This document shows, one piece after another, positions 1-11,920 of a stretch of DNA of 64,000 nt; position 1 is the first letter of the stretch, and each line of letters starts with the position of its first letter. Source of the DNA: Lagopus muta (Eukaryota; Chordata; Aves; Galliformes; Phasianidae); the NCBI RefSeq assembly GCF_023343835.1, contig NC_064472.1, forward strand, positions 44,711,799-44,775,798, given 5' to 3'. Position numbers and translations under genes: made by a program. The notes under the pieces were generated by a model. The model was given only the letters and a program-made list of their open reading frames with translations, was not told where the DNA came from and made no database searches.

Positions 1-1865
1 GAGATGCATACACTCAAGGAGAAAGATGTTCTGCCATCATAAATGTTTCAGTGTTTGTTTAGGAGCTTCATTTAATTACTTTATTAGATCACTGAAAATA
101 AATACTATATAAAATGTTTACTGGTAGTTTTCAGAGAGTGCACAGCAGTGTTTAAGAGAAGTAATAATGTTTACTAGTAAGTCACAGTTAACAAATACCA
201 TTGCTACTGTTCCTATGTATCATGTTATAATAAACGTTTTGTTTGTTCTGGCACTTCGCTCATGCTTTTCATGGTAAATGAGGCATGTCAAGGATTATAA
301 TACTTGTCATATTGCAGTCACAAGATTACAGCAGAAGAACTTAGTACATAACGCTGTACTCTTATACCTCTAGCACAGCAAAACTTGTCCTGTAGTTGGA
401 TTTAAAAACAAACATATGGAAGAAAAGGAATAAATATTGTTACAGTTAATATTTGTAAAGCATCTTTGAAATACGTTTTCCCCTGTTACAAAGAAACAGG
501 TTTTGATTTCTCACACTGATTTTTATTTTTTGACATATTCATCTTAATTTTTCTTGCATGTTGATTCATAGTAGTGGCTTGAATGACCCATGCTCGAAGG
601 ACAATGGTATTCAAACACAGAATTATACTTTATGAAGCCCATTACTGTAGGTACAATCAAAAACTAAAGTCACAGATTTACATTCCCCTCACCTCAGTCA
701 CAAATGAATCCATGGAAAAATTCAGTTTGAACACTTCATCAACTGATCTCATCCAGACAATGAACAGCACATGGTACACAACTGACAAAAACTGGTCTGC
801 CAAGTGCGTGGGTTTTTGCTCATTCTGGGCAGGTACAAAGCAAAAAAGGTCAGTTGGTATACTAGATACAGAGCTGTCACAAAATTAAACTTTCCGGGAG
901 TTTCTGGGAGCTGCTTCTTTCCTATCAGATGTGCCATGGAAAAGAGCGATTTGGAATTTGGAATTTTTATTTTCAATCTTACAGATAGTAGATTTGTGAT
1001 TTTTTGGTGTCAATAAACTTTCCACTGTGAAGGAAAAGCATTGAGATAGAAGGAATATTAAAAGAAAATACCTCATCTTGATACTTGGAAAGCTTAACTA
1101 TACATAAAAATTACAAGAAAGCAAAGAGAGCAGTAGCAACAGTAATCACATTTCAGTAAAATATGTAGAAGTTTCTCATGGACTAAAGCCATCTAAACTA
1201 AAATGTGTTTTTTTTTTTAGGCTTTATCACAGTGTGATCAAAATTTATACAATACAAGTTTGTTTGTTTGTTTGTTTTCTAATTTAAACTCTCTTGGAAA
1301 GGGTCTTCTGTACCCTAATGTGAAGTTCTGTCACATAAAAGCAAAAGAAAAAAAAAATTAGTAAGTCTAGAGAACTTAATTGGTCTCAGCTATAGGCCTG
1401 AGCTTGTCACTTATTTTATTTTGCATGACCTGAGCAGAACGTGGAAGCACAGCAACATCCAATTTATTCTTGCTATTTTTTATTTATGTGGAAAATTGAT
1501 CTTTTTGGGAAAGCCAGAAATCACTTTCTCTGCCACAAAAACAGCTGTACTCTGTCATTATCCTAAAGACCAAACCAGAAAATGTACAAGCATATGAAAG
1601 TTGAAACAGGAGAAATCTGAATGGAGTTGAGGACAAGCCATCTTAGATGTGAGAACATATAACTCATTAGAACCACTCTGTTATGTCTCCGTTAACATCT
1701 TCCTACTTGTAGGTTTATTAAGACTGGTTTCTTTTTGCTTGCTTTCTTTTTAGATGTTGTTTCAAATGGAAATGAATTCATGGAGAAGCTCTGTGTGTAA
1801 CACGAGGGTGCTCAGACCAATGGCTCACAGTTTAGTCTTCCTGGCCTTTTAAACTTGTAATCTAG
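1..1865. other. Upstream intergenic DNA, no gene seen
   Basis: A+T-rich sequence with only short random ORFs. A short (TTTG)n run lies near 1258-1276. An AATAAA-like string occurs near 1012, but with no coding exon beside it I do not call a 3' end. I compared the translations mentally with ERAP1/ERAP2, which flank LNPEP in mammals, and saw no match. Confidence 0.6.
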
Positions 1866-1867
1866 TG

Positions 1868-1975
1868 AAGTACTGGAATAGGATGCCCAGAGAGATGGTG
1901 GATGCCCCAACCCTGGAGACATTCAAGGTCAGATTGGACCAGGCTCTCAACAACGTAATTGAGCTGTAATTGAAC
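1868..1975 (+). repeat. CR1 LINE fragment, near the 3' end
   Basis: The stretch reads like the CR1 tail region: a tract resembling 'tgcccagagagatggtgga', then a 'cctggagacattcaaggtc' segment and a 'gaccaggctct' segment, all characteristic of avian CR1. It is short and diverged. It abuts an oppositely oriented CR1 endonuclease relic. Confidence 0.75.
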
Positions 1976-2044
1976 TGTATGCAAAAGCATAGTTGCTACA
2001 GCCAAGGGTGCCTCCAGTCTTAAATTCATTCATGTTATCATTAA

Positions 2045-2870
2045 TGTGAGCACCAAGCTCACACTTTTCTTCTGGTTGAGTAGTCTAATACCTGCACCAG
2101 GAAGTTATCCTCCATACATGCAGGAGTATCCTAGATTGCTTGCAGCTTGACATGCTGTTTTCCCAGTGGATATCCGGGTGGCTGAAATTCTGCATCCAAT
2201 TAAGTGTATGTGTGATGTCTCTTGTAGCTGAAGCAGGATGGCCTTATTAACAGGCTCCCCTCAATGAGCTGCCCACGACCACCAGATGTTTAATTTTAAC
2301 TCACTAGCTGTCAATCTGATGATGACTGTTTCTCTAAGGCCACTCCTTGCAATGTAGCCACTTCTTAACACACTGAGCAACTCCCCCAACATTCCTGCCC
2401 CTATCATATTATTACCCTTTATCATATTATTCCAGTAGTGCAATTTGTCCTACTGTGTACCTGTGTTAACAAATAGGTCATACTTTTGTAACTGGTTCCC
2501 ATCTCCTCCTGCTTATTTCATGCGCTGCATGCATTAGTGCAAAGGCACTTCAGCCAGGCTATCAGCTGTGTAACCCTCTTGGGGGAGCCATCCCAAATTC
2601 CTCTGGAATAAATCTGAAGTTTTCCTCCATTGCTTCCAACAGTGGCAATATTTCTGGGCTCTTCTCCATCACTTGGATGTACAGCCCATTCCCCCATTGC
2701 ATCTAGTCTAAAGCTCTGCTGATCAGGCCAGCCAGCTTGTTTCCCAGAACTTCCTTGCCCTTCCTGGTCAGTTGCATCCCATTTGATGTCAATGCACCCA
2801 GTCTCTGAAAAGTGTGTCAAAGATAGTAGTGCCTGAAGCCCTGAGTACAACACTATCTATGCAGCCTTTC
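2045..2870 (-). repeat. CR1 LINE relic, endonuclease (ORF2 N-terminal) region
   Basis: On the minus strand, 2853-2518 translates to an open stretch ending L-K-C-L-C-T-N-A-C-S, like the start of the CR1 apurinic-type endonuclease, followed by N-K-Q-E-E. Around 2230-2085, frameshifted, are remnants resembling Q-L-Q-E-T-S-H and a S-H-P-D-I-H-W block equivalent to the D-F-N-H-P-D-I region of CR1. Multiple stops and frameshifts show an old dead copy. The 5' part of CR1 is rarer than its 3' end because most copies are 5'-truncated. Confidence 0.7.
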
Positions 2871-3896
2871 ATTCAGCTCTTTCATTCCTCTCCTTCTGAA
2901 CACATCCCAGTTCCTAACTGGGAGGACCAAGATGGTTTTTAGGCATTTTAGGGAAAAACTTGGAGAAAGATTCAGTTTATTAACAGCTAGAAAGTGATAT
3001 AGCTTTCAACTGGAGATACAGCCTTTCACCTAGCTGAAACGATAAATACGGTTAAAATGAAATCTCAAATGCCATTTACAGACATCTGTGGTATCTATTA
3101 CTTCTAAGCTACTTATAAAGATCTTGTAACATCAGACCTGATCATGCCACATGCAATTTTTATATGTTTTTTAATGATCTTTGAAAAACTTTATGGGAAT
3201 TGGTAGACTTTTCAAGAAGTATTGTGATTGTCTGATAAATTGCCAGTTGGTAAGTCTGCAATACTTGGGCCATGAGCAGATATCACCTCATCATACTTTC
3301 CACAAGGGAAGATTATAAAAAATAATACTTATGAGAAGCGCTGTTTCCTGTGTCCTTCTCCTACTTAGGCTATAAATTTTACTTTTCATTTCTGTCAATT
3401 GCATGCCCTACTATTTGAAGTTCTATTTGAAACTAGTTTTAAGTGCTGTAATTTCATTCACGTAAATTCATTCATGTAAAATCATTCACTACTTGCAGAT
3501 CAATACCCCATGACTCTGAGAGTGATGATTACCTTGGAAAAACTCCCTTCCAGTTTTATTACTGAACATGACATTGTATGGTGTAGAATATCTCTTTGGA
3601 TGGTTTAGTTCTTCCCTTGTTCCCTCCCAAAATCTTGCTCATCCCTAGCCACTTACTGCAGTGAGCAGGCTGAGAAACAGAGAAGGCTGTGACACTGTGC
3701 AAACACTGTTTGGCAACACTGGTGTATTATGAGCACAGTTTTGGTCACAAATCTAAAGCAGAAATCACATAGACTTCAATGAAAGAATTTAACTCCATCC
3801 CTATAGTCCCTCCAGAAGCCGACTGGGACTCCGTTAGCCCATCCAGTAGCCAACTGCTGCTGTCTTCTCATCTGCAGACACATGCAGACAGATACA

Positions 3897-3990
3897 CAAT
3901 AGAATCATCTATGTTGGAAAAGACCTCCACGATCACTAAGTCCAACCTTTCACAATACAATTCCTCATGCTGATGGCCCTTGGCCTTGCT
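3897..3990 (-). repeat. CR1 LINE 3'-end fragment
   Basis: The sequence runs AGAATCAT, TTGGAAAAGACCT, ATCACTAAGTCCAACC, the reverse complement of the CR1 3' terminus. It probably continues weakly to about 4130. No coding capacity. Confidence 0.75.
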
Positions 3991-5934
3991 TCTGGTTGGA
4001 CATGGGGTCTAGAGCTGCAGTAGCCTCATCTGTCACCAGTCTGCCAGGTTGGCCCTGTTCCCCAACACTACCATACATGGATGCTCAATATACAATGCTT
4101 TTCTTCTGTTCCTGGCAAAACATGCCTCAGATCAGCTAAAAGACATACAGAGTCCCCACTCTGAGTCATCTGCAGCCCTGAGTCTGCACCAAAATGTCAC
4201 TGAGTAGTGGCAACAAAAAGGCAAACAGGAAAGTTGAAAGCAGCACAGATCGTATAGAAAGAAACAGAGAGACTCCCTCAGAAATGGTTAATAGAAATAT
4301 GCAGCAGAAAGCACCTAAAGAACAAAGAGCCCTGCGGAGTAGTGTCATTGGCATTTCCTCTCTTGATTACAGACTTGAACCTGTACACTTGGCTAGTGCT
4401 GCAGTTATGCAGATACATGTGCCATTGCTTGCTTCCACCTGCTGGTCGAACAGGGAACAAACATGGGTCTCACCATCAAGAAAGTGCTGATTTATGGACC
4501 TGTCATTTGAGCTCACACAAAAGTTGTCTGCTCTTTTTGGCCTTGGCGTCTCTTGGAACTATCTGTAGCATGAAGAAAAACTCCTTTGGCTCAGGATTAA
4601 GGGAAGAAGATGAAAACCTTTCAAAAATGCAAAAAGTCTCTGGATAAATCCAGTGCAAATCAAACTCATCTAAAAACTCACTGATATCAGAAGTAAGGTA
4701 ACAAGAGAATTTTAAGTTTTATTAGAAAACGTGACTTTTTTTTTTAATTTTTATTTTGAGCTTCAGAAGTAGACATGCATGTCTGTTATAAACCTCCAGA
4801 AAGATGGGAAAAAAAAAAAAAAAAAAAGTCTTGTATAAAGAAGGAAGTTACTATAACTCAACATGTATTTGCAGCCAGTTTTCCAGGCTACTGAGGTGAA
4901 AATGAAACAGTAGCTTTAGTTCAGGAGACCTATAATCCCTATTTGCTGGAAACCAATCAAGGCAATTAGTCAATTAAAAAATCACTCTTTATGTGCTCAG
5001 CTTATTTTGCAGATTCCTTAATGCCTGTATATTGTTATATCTGGGAAGTCTAACCTGTAACTGGTCTTGCAAGTGGGAACAAGTCAGATGTATTTGACAG
5101 AATCTTGCAGCTGGCACTTCAAGATGCAATGTGAAAGACTTACAAAATACCTAAGCAGTGTTAGGGTTATTTATTTCCAGATATGTACTTTCTAGAGATT
5201 TTAAGTTACAGATGAGACTCTGCTGTACTCCTCTGTTTAATCCACTGAAGCAGGGTGTGGGGCTGCCACTCCTTCCAACTGGCTGTACTCCTGTATAATT
5301 GCAATTAAAAACAGGAGACAGACGGAGTGGATCCAGGAGAGTTTCCTGCACTACTTTATTCTGGCACTCTAGGGTCTCTTGGACCTTTTCATGAAGAGTT
5401 TACAGCCTTCCTTACAAGTAAAGGGTGAAATCACATACTAGTTGAAGAGACTAAAGCACTGCACATTTCACTCTTAAGAGGATGACAGAACACCTGTTGG
5501 CCTGCTAGCATACAGTCCAATTTTATAAATTTGTGGGGACAGAGTTTTGTCATTGTTTACAACACTGGGATTACTGAGAGGATCTAATGTAGGCAGGGTG
5601 GTTGTCATCCTGTATTTGAGAATGCTTATTTTAAATTTAAATGATGGTCCCATGCCATGGTGAGTCCAGAGGCAAACTACAAACACAGATCATACTGAAG
5701 TAAAATTGTACCAACAGATCAATCTCTCTTCCTTTAGTGGCAGCTCTTCTTCCTTTATTTATTTCTTTCTTAATTTTATTTCACCTTAGTCACAGAGATT
5801 CAAGTTGCTTTCTCATGGGTGTACCTTCTAACATCTGACACCCTACCTTTGTTCCATGTCCTGTGTTTCCTAGGAGCTGGGAGTGTTAGTATTATCCCAA
5901 TTCCATTCTTTTTCTAAGTATATGTGTGTGATAA
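3991..5934. other. Intergenic stretch, no gene seen
   Basis: Mostly unique A+T-rich sequence with a 19-A homopolymer at 4809-4827. A 98-codon ORF at 4194-4490 has ordinary composition, no recognisable domain and overlapping ORFs in other frames, so I do not call it a gene. Confidence 0.5.
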
Positions 5935-6427
5935 CAGTTGACAGGGTCAAGCCTTTGCCCTGTGCAGCAAAGTAAAGTGCTTTCTTGCCTGTATGACTTA
6001 AGATCTGATTTAACCATTCTCCCAACTGATCCCAGTCAGGATTTCCCTAATTTTAGTTATCTCATCCACCCTTTGATTCCATTGTGTGCCTGGATGGTTA
6101 TCCTTAGCATGGGCTTTTACCCCTCCCATCTTAAAAGGTGTTTTCTTGGCTATGTCTACTAAAAATTGCCAATCCTTTTTCCTTCAAACTGGGGATCCGT
6201 TTACTTCCCAATTCAGGGCATCCCACTGACAGAGCAACTGTGTGGTACCAGCTCACAGAGTGTAAGAATTTACATACATAATTTTTGCTCCATTTTGGGC
6301 TTCTAGTACAACAACTCTTACTTCTCCTATTTGTGCACTGCCTTCACCTTCCTCTACTACTTGTTTGCCAGTGGTAATATCCAGTGCAACTATATATTGC
6401 CATTTGCCATTTTCTCTTTTGGATGGG
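5935..6427 (-). repeat. Endogenous retrovirus pol relic (RNase H region)
   Basis: The minus-strand translation, broken by stops, resembles a retroviral RNase H. It has an acidic segment before S-A-Q, a Y-V-N-S-Y block where active enzymes have Asp-Ser, a W-D-A-L-N-W stretch, and a V-K-A-H-A-K segment followed by H-P-G-T-Q-W-N. The Asp-to-Asn change and in-frame stops mark it as non-functional. It is separated from its apparent N-terminal part by a CR1 insertion. The retroviral class is uncertain. Confidence 0.6.
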
Positions 6428-6745
6428 CTACAGAATCAAATAGAACCACCAAGGTTGGAAAAGATCTCCAAGATCAACCAGTCCAGCCATCCACTATCAC
6501 AAGTATTTCCCACCAAAACTTGTTCCTCAGTACAACATCCAAACGTTTCTTCAATACTTTCAGGGATGGTGACTCCACCACCTCCCTGGGCTGCCCTTTC
6601 CAGCATCTGACCACTTTCTCTTGAAGAAGTATTTGCCAGTGTCCAACCTGAATTTTGTCTGAGGCAACATCAGGCCATTCCCTCTAGTTCTATCACCAAT
6701 TACAAGGGAGAAGAGGCTGATTCCCACCTCACCACAACTCTCTCC
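6428..6745 (-). repeat. CR1 LINE 3'-end copy inserted in an ERV relic
   Basis: Reads as the reverse complement of the CR1 3' region: AGAATCAAATAGAACC, TTGGAAAAGATCTCCAAGATC, and CCACCTCCCTGGGCTGCCC, through the 'cattccctctagttctatca' segment. Its 3' end is at the low-coordinate side. Retrovirus-like coding sequence is seen on both sides, so it appears to be an insertion. Confidence 0.88.
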
Positions 6746-7160
6746 TTGGGAGATTACAGCTACCAGTAAAGTAGAGGACACAAGGGTTGAGGACTTTAAA
6801 CCAAGTGTGGAGTTCCTCTGTGGTTTCTTTTTCACCAGAAACTGTGGTTTCTTTTCCATCAAGAACAACAGAAATGACAGTCAGCAGGCAGGTCATGCTA
6901 GACATCTGGTTTTCCTCCAGTGCTAGGTGGACAGCAGAGACTGGGAGTGGAAGACTGGGACCTGGTGAACTTTTCCCCATGGGGGAGCACCATTCACAGG
7001 AACGAAGGGATGATCCCCAAGTACACCTGCCCTAGAGACCTGGAATGGGGCCTTGAACAGCATGATCACGTGTGGCAGTGGAGAAGCATGCATTCTCTCC
7101 AGCATGTCTCTGCACATGGCTATCTCTGTGACTGCTAGCTGTGCCCTGGGGAATCTCAAG
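6746..7160 (-). repeat. Probable continuation of the ERV pol relic
   Basis: On the minus strand, coding-like stretches in two frames lead up to L-Y-F-T-G-S-C immediately before the CR1 boundary. This resembles the first RNase H strand (usually D-G-S) and would join the RNase H remnant on the other side of the CR1. Upstream segments are open but I do not recognise them. The identity is inferred mainly from position. Confidence 0.4.
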
Positions 7161-7689
7161 AAGAAAGAATGGTACTGGGGTCACAGGACAAGAGAATGTG
7201 AGACCAGGGGATCAAGGGTCTCTGGGCACAAACTGCCTATGCAGGGTCTCCATCCCAGCAGCAGTTTCCTTCACTGCTGTAGGCCTAGTCACCATCAGGC
7301 TGGGAAAGGCTGGATTCTCACCAGCCCTTCTCCTGCTGCTCAGTAGCCTGGATCCTCCAGCTTGGAGAGCACCAGCATTGCTGGGCAGATCATGTGGCCG
7401 AGCAAACTCCACCCCTACAGGAACCTAGAAGCTTTACCCAGGGGGCTGCTCATCTGGACTTCTGAAGGAAGTTAAATAAACTCGAGCCCAATATTCTCAT
7501 TCTGGAGCAAAAAGTAAATTATTTGTCATTTAGATTTCGACTTTACCTAGCTGCTGAGAAAACTCAGCATGAAGGAAAAAAAGAGTATGATAAATATCAA
7601 GTTGACATTGACACAGCAGCTTCAGTGAGCTCAGTGTAATTTCACAAAGTGCATTTTCAGGAAAGGATCTGAGCTTTACAGAATACTGA

Positions 7690-8430
7690 GCTGGGTATGA
7701 GTGGCATGTTGTCAGGTACCAATAATTAGGCCAACACCATTTAATGTAGTGATTAGCCACCTGGATGACAGGACATATTGCCCTCACAGATGCACAGACA
7801 CATACACACACACGAAAAAAAAGTACCACCACGCAGTGGGAGCACTACATATGGAAGTCAGAGGTGAGGGTAACTACTCACATGGAACCTTGACAGACTG
7901 GAGGAATGGGCTAAGTACAGACCTCTTAAAATTCCACAAAGACAGTTGTGAAGTCATGCACATGCAAGGGATTAAGAACGTGCACTGGTATGGGATTGGC
8001 ACAGAACGAAGAGCAAGTAGCTTTGCAGAGAAGACCTAGGAACCTTAAGGACAATAAGTTCTACCTAAGTCTGCAATGCATTCTTGGCACCATTAGAGAC
8101 CAACCACATCCTGGTTGGTCTCTGTTAGCAAGAGTGTACCCAGCAGGCCAATTTCAGAACAATATTCCAGAATTAAGTGATTCTTTCTCTCTGTTCAGCC
8201 ATTGTAACATCATATGTAAATACTGGTTTTGGATTTTAGATTTGGGGCTCCTTGCTATGAGAAAAATGTGTCCATTCATAAAATGAGTCCAAACAGGGTC
8301 AAGAAGGGGGCCAAGGTGCTGGAGTTTGTTTGACCTCATGAAGAAAGTTGAATGGGAAATCTAATTGCTGCCTTCAGTTACCTGAGGGGAAGACATAGGA
8401 AAGGGATGGATAAGCCAGAGCCTACCTGAA
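7690..8430 (+). repeat. Diverged CR1 LINE fragment
   Basis: Plus-strand segments resemble CR1 ORF2/3' sequence: 'gattagccacctggatga', 'agactggaggaatggg', and 'agctttgcagagaagaccta'. They are followed by a degraded 3' part near 8340-8420. A short palindromic insertion interrupts it at 8095-8123. Confidence 0.65.
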
Positions 8431-11400
8431 TATGCACAATGGTGTCATGAAACACGACAGACACGGGTGATACAGGAGTCTGTAAATAAGTTTGCTAAGT
8501 TTGTCCACCAGCAAATCATTCTGCTGCAGGGAAATAAAGCTGAAATAATGCTATGAGAAATAAGTATACCATCAGTACACATTGTAGTACTGCATGTGTT
8601 CCCACATGTAAGAAAGCAGTATATTTCCTGCTTCTACGGTTTTGGTGCTGAAGACTGATGGAACTTGAAATGGAAAGAGACCACTCAGGATTCAAGAGTT
8701 CAGAAACTCATTGTCCATCCCACATTTGTTTTGCCTGTTTCCAAATCTTGCGTCAGTGTTGGCAATAAAAAAGTTGGAAGCCAGGAGAGAAAAACTTTTC
8801 ATTTTTGTGGTGCAACCACACATTCACTAGCAATAACACAAAGAAACAAGTAGGACTGTGTGGTTTGAGATGTGAGACAGTCTCAATTGGTAAGGTGTGA
8901 CCTTACAATCACATAAGCTAGCAGTGAAACAACCACTAACTAATGGAAAAATATTTCTGCTCACTGGAGTTGTCATTCTATTCTAAATTCCACAGAGAAA
9001 ATTTTTGAAATAAAAGCCATTGCTACTTGGTTTTTGAGATCAAGAAAAGTCATTTTGATCTTACAGCATCAGCCTGATTGCTTAAAAACCTAAAATACTT
9101 TAGTAACTTGTAGGAAAAAAATGGAATTTTGGCTGTTCTTAATATTTTGGTCTGGTCCTTCAAACTGTTTGATTGGATACTTCATTTCCTCACATTTGCT
9201 CTGATCCTAATACTTATAATTAGACTATTAATTTTAATTTAATGTATCCATACTATGAATCTTTAATATTAACAAATCATTCTCTTTGAACCTTTCATAC
9301 TTTCAAAATGCATTAGAATTCATCTTTTCATACAAGTCAGAAGCCTTATTTAATACAAGACTGTGCTTTTCACATAAGCTCACTTTAAATTGTTTGCTAG
9401 ATTTGTGTTAAGTGATGTAAATTCCTTAAATCTATACTTTATTACCAAGCCTTGTTTCCTTCACTTTCATTTCTATGTAATATCTAGAAGGCTTAAGGAC
9501 TCTCTGGAAGACTTATCCACTTGGTTGAATTAAAAGTCCTAAAGAAAGGATAAAGGTTGCAAAAATATTTTTTTTATTCCAATACATAGATTTGACTGCA
9601 TTTTTTTTTTTTTACAAATTCACACAGAATTTAATTTTTTTCTGTCAGTGAGAACACTAAGTCCAGTTTGATTCTTAAGCAGAAAAAATATAATAAAATA
9701 AATGACATAATTTCTGTTGCGCATTACAATTGATAGAGCCTAGTATGATGTCTGCTCTATGTGTGTTACATGTGTGGGAATTAAACAACTAAACCTTGTT
9801 GCTTAGTGAAACTGAAGTGGAGCTTGGTGATACACCACCCCAAAACAGGGACATCTTGTCTTCTGGTTTTACCTCGGATAATGTTTGGCAAAGTGCTTCA
9901 TTCTGATGGTCCCACTTAAAGCAAGGACAGATACAGAATAAGCCTGCAAATGGAATTATAAATATTAAAACCAGTGATATATAGCACTAGCCTCATTAGA
10001 AATAAATCACCTACCTCTGGCAAATCATCTTTCTTCCAGAGAGCATAGCTTTATTTTCATGTTTGAATTACATTTTATTCTTGGAAACCTCAAAACATTT
10101 GAAAAGATTCCTGTATATTCTCAGTTTTTAAGTGAGTCAATCAAATTCACATAAAATGAGATATGTCATCCTCTGTTAAAACCCTTCTGTATTGCATTCT
10201 ACAAAGCTGCTTCTCATGACCCATTACATGTATATAAGAATTCAGTAACATTTTCTTTGCAGCATATTGATAAACTCTGATACAACCTTACTACAACTAA
10301 GAGCAGAAGACTGACCAGAGCTCTGCTCTGAACTTAAGTAACAAACAACAGCGGAAGGAATCATCACTTTTTAATTATATATACATAAATATAGAAGTAA
10401 ATTATTTTAAAAGGAAAGCATAAAAATCTCCATTGCAGTTCTGCAGAACTGGAATGATGTGGAGATGTATTTTATTGAATATAATCACTTTCCTACACAG
10501 TTTGTTAATAACAGCTTTTAAGGCAAGAGTTCTTGTATAGTCTTTTCAGACTTGACAGCTATCATGCTGCAGAAACACATTAAGCACATCAGCACATTAA
10601 GGAAAACTCCAGTTGCTGTGAAATCAGCTTAAAATTTACAGTTTAGATAACAAAGAGAAGATTCAAATATAAGGCAATTAACATAGGAAGAGCAAACTGC
10701 ATGCTTTTAAAAACAAATGATCCCTTTGTTGTAAATAGAATACAAAGCCTTTAAAACATTCTGAGAAATAACTACTTAACACTTGATTTCCCTTGTCAAA
10801 CCAGTTGTGTTTGATTCTTGAGATTGTAACAGTACCTCCAGCAAGGTTCCCTGCAAAGATTAATCATATGAAATTTATCATTTTTAGCACAAAGGTGCAC
10901 TAGACAGTCAAAGCAATGGCTCAAAAGAAATCTGACTGCATTTTGAACCGGTTTAGTTTGGCATCAGTTGCATTAAGTCACTATTTAATGCACAGCAGAA
11001 CCTCTCTTTCAACAGAAAACATGTCCTGACAAACTGTATTTTGTGCAGAAGCTTCCTTGAAAAATTGCAGATTTTGTTTTTCAGCATCCACCAAGAATTT
11101 TGTTTTGAATATGGAGGTATGTTAAAAAAACTGTCATCCAGAGAACGTGCGTTTCCTTAGCACATTGGGTAAGAACACGAGAAAACAAAAGAAAAGCATT
11201 AAGTAGTGGCCTTAACTGTACTTGCTGATAATAAATTGCATAAAAGCTTTAACAATGACTTACATCCCATTTCTGCAGGCTAATGGGGATGTGTGCAGGT
11301 GATACCAAGGGTCATAGTCTGCCAGCTCCACTTCATGCTGCAGGTTGGAACGCAAAGTGACAAAAGATTACTTAAGAAAATATACAGCTACATAATTAAA

Positions 11401-11888
11401 CAAAATAGTTCTTTAAGTGAGCAACAGAATTAATAAGACGTGGTTGTCTTTATATCTCTTGATTCATTTCAAATTCTTGATTGAAGATTTTCTTGCATGT
11501 AGTTACTTAGGTGCTCCCTGTCTCTTACATTCTTCTACAGGCACAGTTGTAACTGTCCCTATGCAAGGATTCTCCAGTGTTTATTTCACACCGGAATCAT
11601 TTTTCTAACTGAGGAACTTACAGTACATTTCCTCCCCTAGTTTTATTTTAGTTCATCTGCTAGTAATTTTACCTCCTCTGTGATGAATTTTCTGTGATAG
11701 ATGTGTTGTATCTATAAATGGGCTCAGAACTTTTGAAGGACACAAATAATGAGGCAAGATAACTGTTAATTTAACTACCACGTCTGCAAGAAGAAATGTA
11801 GATCAACAAAGATTGTAATAACTCCTCTGTGGAAGTAGCTGCTTATTTTGGGTACACCTACAGAATTAAATCGATGGATGGATGGATG

Positions 11889-11920
<32 letters not shown>

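Noticed and set aside
583..888. 101-codon ORF near the window start, considered as part of a neighbouring gene
   Set aside because: No domain, low complexity of match on either strand, and no splice signals consistent with an ERAP exon.
4194..4490. 98-codon plus-strand ORF upstream of LNPEP
   Set aside because: Charged N-terminal part followed by unrelated composition, overlapping ORFs in other frames, and no similarity I recognise.
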